From Oxalobacteraceae bacterium OTU3CAMAD1 (GTDB lineage: Bacteria > Pseudomonadota > Gammaproteobacteria > Burkholderiales > Burkholderiaceae_D): a stretch of 64,000 nucleotides of DNA. Location of the stretch: NCBI GenBank assembly GCA_024123915.1, contig CP099650.1, positions 3,162,001-3,226,000 on the forward strand, given 5' to 3'. Shown in pieces: positions 16,615-23,767 of this stretch; position 1 is the stretch's first letter; each line of letters starts with the position of its first letter. The notes beneath the pieces are model-generated. The model was not told where the DNA came from and searched no databases. It saw only the letters and a list, made by a program, of their open reading frames with translations. The position numbers and the translations under genes were made by a program.

Positions 16615-18179
16615 TCATTACCGGCGATTCGCTGATTGGCGGCCAGGCCGTCAAAGGCACCGGCGCCGCTTTCCGCGCCTACAATCCATCGCTGCAGCAG
16701 TCGATGGACCCGGAGTTCACGACAGCCGACGTCAATCAGATCGACCAGGCTTGCCGCCTGGCCGAAGCGGCGTTCGATACCTTCCGCTCGCTGAGCGACG
16801 AGAAGCGCGCCGTGTTCCTGGAAACCATCGGCGAACAAATCATGGCCCTGGGCGATGTGCTGGTGGAGCGCGTGATGGCCGAAAGCGGCCTGCCGCGCGC
16901 CCGCGTCGAGGGTGAGCGTGGCCGCACCGTCGGCCAGTTGAAATTGTTCGCCAACCTGCTGCGCGAAGGTTCGTGGAACGACGTCCGTATCGACAAGGCG
17001 CTGCCCGAGCGCGCGCCGCCGCGTCCCGATATCCGCATGCGCATGATCGGCCTCGGTCCGGTCGCTGTTTTCTCGGCAAGTAACTTCCCGCTGGCGTTCT
17101 CCGTCGCCGGTGGCGATACCGCGTCGGCCTTCGCCGCCGGCTGCCCGGTGGTGCTGAAGGCGCACTTCGCCCACCCTGGCACGTCGGAGCTGGTTGGCCG
17201 CGCGGTCGTCAAGGCGGTCGAGATCTGTGGCCTGCCTGCCGGCGTGTTCTCGCTGCTGAACGGTGTCGGCAACGACATTGGCCAGCAGGTGGTGCGTCAT
17301 CCGGCCATCAAGGCGGTTGGCTTCACCGGCTCGCGTGGCGGTGGCGTCGCGCTGATGGCGGTGGCCGCAGCGCGTCCCGTACCGATTCCGGTGTATGCCG
17401 AAATGAGCTCGATCAATCCGGTGTTCCTGCTGCCGAAGGCTTTGGCCAGCCGCGCCGAGGAGTTGGCCGCCGGTTTCTCCGCCTCGCTGGTGCTGGGCGT
17501 GGGGCAAATGTGCACCAACCCGGGCCTGGTGATCGGTATCGCCGGCCCGGACCTGGACCGCTTCAAGGCCGCCGCATCCAAGGCGCTCGAAGGCGGCGCC
17601 GCTTGCGCCATGCTGTCGCCGGGTATCGCCGGCAGCTACAAGCGCGGCATCACGCAACTGGCGGACAACGCCGACGTCAACACGCTGGCGCTGGCGCCGC
17701 AGTCGGAAGGCAAGGCCGCTCCGGCGCTGTTCGACACGAGCAGCGCGGCATTCCTGGATCAGCATGTCCTGTCGGAGGAAGTTTTCGGCCCGGCCTCGCT
17801 GGTCGTGGCGTGCAAGGATATCGCCGAAATGCGGAAGATCGCCGAAGAGCTGGAAGGCCAGCTGACTGCCACGTTGCTGATGGACGAAGCGGACCTGGAC
17901 GCCGCAGAGCAGCTGCTGCCGGTGCTGGAACGCAAAGTTGGCCGCATCCTGGCCAATGGCTATCCAACCGGCGTTGAAGTATGCAGCGCCATGGTGCACG
18001 GCGGCCCGTATCCATCGACGTCGGATGGCCGCAGCACTTCGGTCGGCACCGGCGCGATCACGCGCTTCCTGCGTCCCGTCTCGTACCAGAACCTGCCGCA
18101 GCCGCTGCTGCCGCAAGTCCTGCGCGACGAGGGTGGCGCGCCTTGGCGACGCCTTGAAGGTGAATTGAACCACAAGTGA
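16611..18179 (+). CDS. 2,5-dioxovalerate (alpha-ketoglutaric semialdehyde) dehydrogenase
   Basis: A 522-residue aldehyde dehydrogenase. The catalytic Cys301 lies in GVGQMCTNPG and the general base Glu264 in VYAEMSSINP. The cofactor region has SASNFPLAFSV and GFTGSRGGG. These variants are those of the 2,5-dioxovalerate dehydrogenase branch rather than betaine or succinic semialdehyde dehydrogenases. It oxidises alpha-ketoglutaric semialdehyde to 2-oxoglutarate with NAD(P)+, the last step of the non-phosphorylative pentose route. The start overlaps the AraD1-type gene by 4 bases, indicating translational coupling. Confidence 0.93.
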   Translation: MIITGDSLIGGQAVKGTGAAFRAYNPSLQQSMDPEFTTADVNQIDQACRLAEAAFDTFRSLSDEKRAVFLETIGEQIMALGDVLVERVMAESGLPRARVEGERGRTVGQLKLFANLLREGSWNDVRIDKALPERAPPRPDIRMRMIGLGPVAVFSASNFPLAFSVAGGDTASAFAAGCPVVLKAHFAHPGTSELVGRAVVKAVEICGLPAGVFSLLNGVGNDIGQQVVRHPAIKAVGFTGSRGGGVALMAVAAARPVPIPVYAEMSSINPVFLLPKALASRAEELAAGFSASLVLGVGQMCTNPGLVIGIAGPDLDRFKAAASKALEGGAACAMLSPGIAGSYKRGITQLADNADVNTLALAPQSEGKAAPALFDTSSAAFLDQHVLSEEVFGPASLVVACKDIAEMRKIAEELEGQLTATLLMDEADLDAAEQLLPVLERKVGRILANGYPTGVEVCSAMVHGGPYPSTSDGRSTSVGTGAITRFLRPVSYQNLPQPLLPQVLRDEGGAPWRRLEGELNHK

Positions 18180-18196
18180 TTGTGGTGGCTGTACCG

Positions 18197-18214
18197 GCCC
18201 CGCCACGGCGGGGC
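18197..18214 (+). terminator. GC-rich hairpin before the SDR gene
   Basis: GCCCCGC and GCGGGGC arms around a 4-base loop, followed by TTTCGTCT. It could attenuate the operon between the aldehyde dehydrogenase and the SDR gene. The T run is short, so it may be only partly active. Confidence 0.5.
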
Positions 18215-18242
18215 TTTCGTCTATAAAAACAACGGAGACTGT

Positions 18243-19010
18243 ATGACCCAATTGGCTAAATTCGCCAGCCTGCGCGGCAAGCGCGTGTTCATCACCGGCG
18301 GCGGCACCGGCATCGGCGAGGCGATGGTGATTTCCTTCGCCGAGCAGGGCGCCAAGGTCGCCTTCGTCGACATCGCCCGCGACGCCAGCCTGGAGCTGGT
18401 TCGCCGCGTCAAGGAAGCCGGCTACCCCGAGCCGGAGTTCCGCGTTTGCGATATCACCGACATTCCCGCCTTGCAGTCCACGATGGCGGAAATGGCCGGC
18501 ATCATCGGCTCCTTCGACATCCTCGTCAACAACGCCGCCAACGACCAGCGCCACGCCACCCAGGAAGTCACCGTCGATTATTGGAACGAGCGTATCGCCA
18601 TCAACCAGCGTCCGATGTTCTTCACCTGCCAGGCGGTCTTCGAGGGCATGAAGGAAAAGGGCGCGGGCTCGATCATCAACGTCGGTTCGATCTCGTGGCA
18701 GGTCAAAAACGCCGGCTATCCAGTGTACGCGACCTCCAAGGCGGCCACCCATGGCCTGACCCGTGGCCTGGCGCGCGAATTCGGCGCCCACGGCATCCGC
18801 GTCAACACCGTCACGCCGGGCTGGGTGATGACCCAGCGTCAGATCGACCTGTGGCTGGACGAAGCGGGCGAGCAGGATATCAAACGTAACCAGTGCATGC
18901 CTACGAAGCTGATGCCGCAGCATATCGCGTCGATGATTTTGTTCCTGGCCGCCGACGACGGCGCCATGTGCACCGCCCAGGAGTTCATCGTCGATGGAGG
19001 ATGGGTATAA
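18243..19010 (+). CDS. SDR-family sugar 1-dehydrogenase (probable L-arabinose/D-xylose dehydrogenase)
   Basis: A 255-residue short-chain dehydrogenase. The cofactor motif TGGGTGIG is at 18-25, NNAAN at 95-99, and the catalytic set is Ser148, Tyr161 and Lys165 (YATSK). Asp42 after the second strand suggests NAD+ preference. It resembles the Caulobacter-type xylose dehydrogenases, which oxidise pentoses to lactones. Here it would supply the first step, L-arabinose to L-arabinono-lactone. ATG 18243 follows ACGGAGA. It ends the metabolic gene block of the P1 unit; a REP-like palindrome follows its stop. An alternative role on a 2-keto-3-deoxypentonate cannot be excluded. Confidence 0.87.
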   Translation: MTQLAKFASLRGKRVFITGGGTGIGEAMVISFAEQGAKVAFVDIARDASLELVRRVKEAGYPEPEFRVCDITDIPALQSTMAEMAGIIGSFDILVNNAANDQRHATQEVTVDYWNERIAINQRPMFFTCQAVFEGMKEKGAGSIINVGSISWQVKNAGYPVYATSKAATHGLTRGLAREFGAHGIRVNTVTPGWVMTQRQIDLWLDEAGEQDIKRNQCMPTKLMPQHIASMILFLAADDGAMCTAQEFIVDGGWV

Positions 19011-19019
19011 GAGTTGAAA

Positions 19020-19053
19020 CACGTAGGGCGGATTAGCGCAGCGTAATCCGCCA
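19020..19053. repeat. REP-like palindrome, single short-type copy
   Basis: CACGTAGGGCGGATTA followed by GCGCAGCG and TAATCCGCCAT: an imperfect palindrome with GGCGGATTA / TAATCCGCC arms. The same sequence recurs at six other places in the window. Here it lies just after the SDR stop codon. Confidence 0.85.
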
Positions 19054-19116
19054 TACGCCGCCAATACAGCAACTAGCAAAGTAGCAGAAGCACAAACACA
19101 AGCAACACCGTTCGCC

Positions 19117-19150
19117 GCCCCGGAGACACCGCCCTTAGAGGCGGCGGGGC
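19117..19150 (+). other. Compound GC-rich stem-loop upstream of GH97
   Basis: Outer arms GCCCCG / CGGGGC enclose inner arms CCGCC / GGCGG with loop CTTAGA. It lies 28 bases before the GH97 start, so it could be a 5' mRNA structure or a processing point. No T run follows. Confidence 0.5.
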
Positions 19151-19178
19151 TAAATAACCCTAAAAAATTGGTGAGAAC

Positions 19179-21113
19179 ATGGTGAATAAATTTATCTCCG
19201 CAGTCGCGGTGGGCGCCACAGCCGCGTCGACCGCTTTCGCGGCTTCCCCCGGCGCGCTGACAAGTCCCGACCGTCATATCAGCGTCCAGCTGAACGAATC
19301 GCCCGGCAAACCCCTGACCTACACCGTCTCCCGCGACGGCAAGCCGGTGCTGCTGGCCTCCGAACTGGGGCTGCAACTGCAAGGCGCCGATCTGGCCGGC
19401 GCGCTGACGATCGCCGCGAGCTCCAAGGTCAGCACCGTCACCGACAAGTACCAGATGGCCACGGGTAAGAAGCGTGACATCATCTACAGCGCCAACGAAC
19501 AAACCTTCTCCGTGCAGAACGCGCAGAAGCAGAAGATGGAAATCGTCTTCCGGGTGTCGAACGACGGCGTCGCGTTCCGCTACATCGTCGCCGAGCCGTC
19601 GCTGCCACGCAAAAAACTGATCCAGGAGCGCACCACGTTCGCGTTGCCGACGTCGGCCAAGGCCTGGTTGCAGCCGATCGCCGTCGCGCAGACCGGCTGG
19701 GGGCGGACCAATCCGTCCTACGAAGAACACTATCAGATGGACATCCCGGTCGGCACGGTTTCGCCGTCGCCGGCCGGCTGGGTATTTCCGGCGCTGTTCA
19801 AGGCCGGCGACAACTGGCTGGCCATCTCGGAAGCGGGCATGGACGGCAGCTTCCAGGGCTCGCGCCTGGCGCCGGATTCCAAGGGCGGAAAATACAGCAT
19901 CGGCAATCCGATGAAGGAAGAGGTCTATCCCGATCGCGGCCTGATGGCCGATGTCGAAGGCACACTGACCTCGCCATGGCGCCTGATGGCGCTTGGCTCA
20001 CTGTCGACGGTGGTTGGCTCGACGCTGGGCACCGACCTGGCCGCGCCGGCGATCGCCTTCGACAAGCAGCTGGTCAAGCCGGGCCACGCCTCCTGGAGCT
20101 GGGCGCTGCTGAAGGATGACGCCACCGTCTACGACGTGCAGAAGAAGTTCATCGACTACGCCGCCGACATGAAGTGGGACTACACCTTGGTGGACGCCGA
20201 CTGGGACCGCAAGATCGGCTACGAGAAGATGAAGGAACTGGCCGACTACGCGGCGACCAAGAACGTCGGCGTGCTGGTTTGGTACAACTCGTCCGGCCCA
20301 TGGAACTCGACCGAGTACTCGCCGAAGAGCAAGCTGCTGACGCACGAGCAGCGCGTGGCCGAGTTCAAGCGCCTGCGCCAGATGGGCATCAAGGGCGTGA
20401 AGATCGACTTCTTCAACGGCGACGCGCAATCGATGATGGCCTACTACGTCGATATGCTGAACGACGCGGCCGCCGCCGGCCTGCTGGTGAACTTCCACGG
20501 CTCGACCCTGCCGCGGGGCTGGACCCGCACCTGGCCCAACCTGATGACGATGGAGGCGGTGCGCGGCATGGAGTTCACCACCTTCGAACAGGCCGACGAG
20601 GACAAGATGCCGACCCACGCGGCGATGATGCCGTTCGCTCGCAACCTGTTCGACCCGATGGATTTCACGCCGATGGTGTTCGGCGACATACCCAAGATCA
20701 AGCGCACCAGCACCAACGGTTTTGAACTCGCCACGTCGGTGTTGTACGTCTCCGGCATCCAGCACTTCGCCGAGGTGCCGGAGGGGATGGCGACCGTGCC
20801 GGCCTACGTCAAGAGCTTCCTGCAGGAGCTGCCGCGCAGCTGGGACGACAGCCGCCTGGTCGACGGTTATCCCGGCAAATACGCGGTGGTCGCGCGCCGC
20901 GCAGGCGACACCTGGTATATCGCCGGTATCAACGCCACCGACTCCGATAAGGCGCTGACGCTGGACTTGTCCTTCGCCGGTGGCAAGCAGGGCACGATCA
21001 TCGCCGACGGTGAAGGCGAACGGAGTTTTAGCCAGCGCAGCATCGCTGCAGGCAAAAAAGCAGCAGTAACCATCAAGCCGCATGGCGGCTTTGTGATAAC
21101 AATAAAACAGTAA
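19179..21113 (+). CDS. GH97 glycoside hydrolase, retaining type; candidate beta-L-arabinopyranosidase/alpha-galactosidase
   Basis: A 644-residue secreted enzyme. A signal peptide (residues 1-21, cleavage near AFA|A) is followed by the GH97 N-terminal beta-sandwich, a TIM barrel from about 270 to 540 and a C-terminal beta domain. Asp410 in GVKIDFFNGD is placed like the nucleophile of retaining GH97 enzymes; inverting SusB-type members use glutamates instead. Glu459 in TMEAVRGME is a candidate acid/base. Characterised retaining GH97 enzymes include alpha-galactosidases and a beta-L-arabinopyranosidase, and the latter suits this locus. It sits 168 bases after the SDR gene and 18 bases before the GH51 gene. 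Substrate is inferred. Confidence 0.88.
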   Translation: MVNKFISAVAVGATAASTAFAASPGALTSPDRHISVQLNESPGKPLTYTVSRDGKPVLLASELGLQLQGADLAGALTIAASSKVSTVTDKYQMATGKKRDIIYSANEQTFSVQNAQKQKMEIVFRVSNDGVAFRYIVAEPSLPRKKLIQERTTFALPTSAKAWLQPIAVAQTGWGRTNPSYEEHYQMDIPVGTVSPSPAGWVFPALFKAGDNWLAISEAGMDGSFQGSRLAPDSKGGKYSIGNPMKEEVYPDRGLMADVEGTLTSPWRLMALGSLSTVVGSTLGTDLAAPAIAFDKQLVKPGHASWSWALLKDDATVYDVQKKFIDYAADMKWDYTLVDADWDRKIGYEKMKELADYAATKNVGVLVWYNSSGPWNSTEYSPKSKLLTHEQRVAEFKRLRQMGIKGVKIDFFNGDAQSMMAYYVDMLNDAAAAGLLVNFHGSTLPRGWTRTWPNLMTMEAVRGMEFTTFEQADEDKMPTHAAMMPFARNLFDPMDFTPMVFGDIPKIKRTSTNGFELATSVLYVSGIQHFAEVPEGMATVPAYVKSFLQELPRSWDDSRLVDGYPGKYAVVARRAGDTWYIAGINATDSDKALTLDLSFAGGKQGTIIADGEGERSFSQRSIAAGKKAAVTIKPHGGFVITIKQ

Positions 21114-21131
21114 ATGAGGAGATTGGCAAAC

Positions 21132-22679
21132 ATGAATCACATCAAACTTGGTGTCCTTACCCTGTGCATGATCGCTTCGGGTGCCGCCTTCGCGGCGCCG
21201 GTTGGCGTGACGATCGACACGACCAAGCCTGGTCCTGTCATCAACAAAAACATCTACGGCCAGTTCGCCGAGCACCTGGGTACCGGCATCTACGAAGGTA
21301 TCTGGGTCGGTCCGAAGTCGAAGATCCCGAACGTCAATGGCTGGCGCAAGGACGTTGTCGGCGCCCTGAAGGCCATGCACGTGCCGCTGGTGCGTTGGCC
21401 GGGCGGCTGCTTCGCCGACGAATACCACTGGCGTGACGGTATCGGCGCGCGCGAGAAGCGTCCGGTCAAGGTCAACACCAACTGGGGCGGCGTGGAGGAA
21501 AACAACGCCGTCGGCACGCACGAATTCTTCGAACTGGCCGAGCAGCTGGGCGCCGAGACCTACGTCAACGGCAACCTGGGCACCGGCAGCGCGCAAGAGA
21601 TGTCGGAATGGGTCGAGTACATGACCTCCGACAGCAAATCGACCCTGGCGGAACTGCGCCGCAAAAATGGCCGCGACAAGCCATTCAAGGTCGATTATTT
21701 CGCCATCGGTAACGAGGCCTGGGGCTGCGGCGGTAACATGTCGCCGCAACACTACGCGAACCTGTACAAGAACGTCGAGACCTTCCTGCGCGCGCCACCG
21801 CAGTATCGTCCGAAGATGATCGCCAGCGGCGGCAACGACCATGACCTGACCTGGACCGAAACCCTGAGCAAAGAGCTCAAGAAGCAAACCTACGGCATCA
21901 GCTTCCACTACTACACCATCCCGACCGGCCAGTGGGAAGTGAAGGGCATGGCGACCGGCTTCAAGGAAGACCAGTGGTTCTCGACCCTGTCCAACACGAT
22001 CAAGATGGATGGCTTCATCAAGAACAATACGGCGGTGATGGACAAGTACGACCCTGAGAAGAAGTTGGGCTTCCTGGTCGACGAGTGGGGCACCTGGTAC
22101 GACGTCGAGAAGGGCACCAACGCCGGCTTCCTGTTCCAGCAAAACACGCTGCGCGACGCGGTGGTGGCTGCGCTGAACTTCAACATCTTCCACGACCACG
22201 CCGACCGCGTGCGCATGACGAACATCGCGCAGATGGTCAACGTGCTGCAGGCGATGATCATCACCGACAAGGACAAGATGGTGCTGACGCCGACGTACCA
22301 CGCGTTCCAGATGTATGTGCCGTTCCAGGACGCGACCTCGCTGCCGTTGAAGTTGACGAACAATCCGCAGTATTCGTACAACGGCAGCAGCATTCCGGAA
22401 ATCAGCGCATCGGCGGCCCGCGCCAAGGACGGCAAGCTGTATCTGGCCCTGGTCAACACCAACCCGACCAAGGAAGCGGAAGTCGCCGTGGACGTGCCGG
22501 GTCAGGCCATCAAATCGGTCAACGGCCGTGTGCTGACGTCCGCCGCGATGGACACGCATAACACCTTCCAGTCGCCGGAAGCGATCAAACCGGCCCCGTT
22601 CAGCGCCACCGCCGGCGCCGACGGCAAGCTGACGGTCAAGATCCCGGCCAAGGCCGTTATCGTGGTCGCCGTGGAGTAA
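21132..22679 (+). CDS. GH51 alpha-L-arabinofuranosidase, secreted
   Basis: A 515-residue retaining arabinofuranosidase that releases terminal L-arabinofuranose. A signal peptide covers residues 1-21 (cleavage AFA|A). Glu195 in the motif AIGNEAWG is the acid/base and Glu318 in LVDEWGTWYD the nucleophile; VRWPGGCFADEYHW is also typical. Most bacterial GH51 enzymes are cytoplasmic, so the export signal is notable. ATG 21132 is chosen because GAGGAG lies 10 bases before it and it starts the signal peptide; an ATG at 21114 lies upstream of that ribosome site. It is followed by a strong hairpin and then the GH43 lipoprotein gene. Confidence 0.94.
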   Translation: MNHIKLGVLTLCMIASGAAFAAPVGVTIDTTKPGPVINKNIYGQFAEHLGTGIYEGIWVGPKSKIPNVNGWRKDVVGALKAMHVPLVRWPGGCFADEYHWRDGIGAREKRPVKVNTNWGGVEENNAVGTHEFFELAEQLGAETYVNGNLGTGSAQEMSEWVEYMTSDSKSTLAELRRKNGRDKPFKVDYFAIGNEAWGCGGNMSPQHYANLYKNVETFLRAPPQYRPKMIASGGNDHDLTWTETLSKELKKQTYGISFHYYTIPTGQWEVKGMATGFKEDQWFSTLSNTIKMDGFIKNNTAVMDKYDPEKKLGFLVDEWGTWYDVEKGTNAGFLFQQNTLRDAVVAALNFNIFHDHADRVRMTNIAQMVNVLQAMIITDKDKMVLTPTYHAFQMYVPFQDATSLPLKLTNNPQYSYNGSSIPEISASAARAKDGKLYLALVNTNPTKEAEVAVDVPGQAIKSVNGRVLTSAAMDTHNTFQSPEAIKPAPFSATAGADGKLTVKIPAKAVIVVAVE

Positions 22680-22691
22680 GCCAGTAGCCCC

Positions 22692-22720
22692 GCAAGGCCA
22701 TGCCGCCGGCATGGCCTTGC
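22692..22720 (+). other. Perfect 13-bp stem-loop between GH51 and GH43 genes
   Basis: Arms GCAAGGCCATGCC / GGCATGGCCTTGC with a 3-base loop GCC. No T run follows, and the next start codon is 21 bases downstream. It may be an mRNA stabilising or processing element within the operon rather than a terminator. Confidence 0.6.
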
Positions 22721-22741
22721 ACAGTGAATCCGAGGTTGTAA

Positions 22742-23767
22742 ATGAAGTATATTTTTTCGACGATGGCTTTGGTGTTGGGCGTGGCCGGCCTGTCGGCCTG
22801 CACCGCCAAGGAAGTCAGCGTGCACGATCCTGTGATGGCCAAGGAAGGCGATACCTATTACGTCTTCAGTACGGGACCGGGGATCACTTTCTACAGTTCG
22901 ACCAATATGAAGGACTGGAAGCCGGAAGGCCGCGTGTTCAAGGACCAGCCGTCATGGGCCAAACGCGCCGCGCCGACTTTCGACGGCCATATCTGGGCGC
23001 CGGATGTGCAGTTCCATAACGGTAAATATTATTTGTATTATTCCGTCTCCGGATTCGGTAAGAACACATCGGGAATAGGCGTCACGGTCAACAAGACGCT
23101 CAATCCCCGCTCGCCGGACTACCGGTGGGAAGACAAGGGCATGGTGTTGCAGTCGGTGCCGCTGCGCGACGACTGGAACGCCATCGATTCGAACATCATC
23201 GAAGATGAAAAGGGCGTGGCCTGGATGTCGTTCGGCTCCTTCTGGAGCGGACTGAAACTGGTCAAGCTGAACGACGCCTGGACCGGGTTGGCCGAGCCGC
23301 AGGAGTGGCACGCGATCGCCAGCCGGACCGCCAACGTCGATGCGCCGGCCGGCGCGGATGCCGGTCCGGGCGAGATCGAGGCGCCGTTCATCTTCAAGAA
23401 GAATGGCTACTACTATCTGTTCGCATCGTTCGGCCTGTGCTGCCGCAAGGGCGACAGCACCTACAACGTCGTCGTCGGCCGTTCGACATCGGTGACCGGG
23501 CCTTATGTGGACACAAAAGGCGTGGATATGATGAAGGGCGGCGGTTCGCTGCTGATTGCCGGCGACAAGGACTGGAAGGGCCTTGGCCACAACAGCGCTT
23601 ATACGATGGACGGCAAGGACTACCTGGTGCTGCACGCCTACGAGACCGCCGACAACTACCTGCAAAAGCTGAAAATCATGGAAATGAAATGGGATGCGAA
23701 TGGGTGGCCGACGGTTGACCAGGCCGACTTGAACAAGTACCGCAGCACGCAGCTGCCCCTCAAATAA
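22742..23767 (+). CDS. GH43 arabinan endo-1,5-alpha-L-arabinosidase-like lipoprotein
   Basis: A 341-residue GH43 enzyme with a lipoprotein signal: hydrophobic residues 2-16 and lipobox LSAC with Cys20. Candidate catalytic residues are Asp29 (VHDPVM), Asp149 (AIDSNII) and Glu213 (IEAPFIF). The layout HDP, IDSN and EAPF is that of the endo-arabinanase branch (AbnA/Arb43 type). It probably sits on the outer membrane and cuts the alpha-1,5 backbone of arabinan into pieces for the TonB receptor. Its stop overlaps the GH127 start by one base. Endo versus exo action cannot be decided from sequence reading alone. Confidence 0.9.
   Translation: MKYIFSTMALVLGVAGLSACTAKEVSVHDPVMAKEGDTYYVFSTGPGITFYSSTNMKDWKPEGRVFKDQPSWAKRAAPTFDGHIWAPDVQFHNGKYYLYYSVSGFGKNTSGIGVTVNKTLNPRSPDYRWEDKGMVLQSVPLRDDWNAIDSNIIEDEKGVAWMSFGSFWSGLKLVKLNDAWTGLAEPQEWHAIASRTANVDAPAGADAGPGEIEAPFIFKKNGYYYLFASFGLCCRKGDSTYNVVVGRSTSVTGPYVDTKGVDMMKGGGSLLIAGDKDWKGLGHNSAYTMDGKDYLVLHAYETADNYLQKLKIMEMKWDANGWPTVDQADLNKYRSTQLPLK

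Noticed and set aside
21114..21131. Earlier ATG as the GH51 start
   Set aside because: It lies upstream of the ribosome-binding sequence GAGGAG and would add charged residues before the signal peptide.
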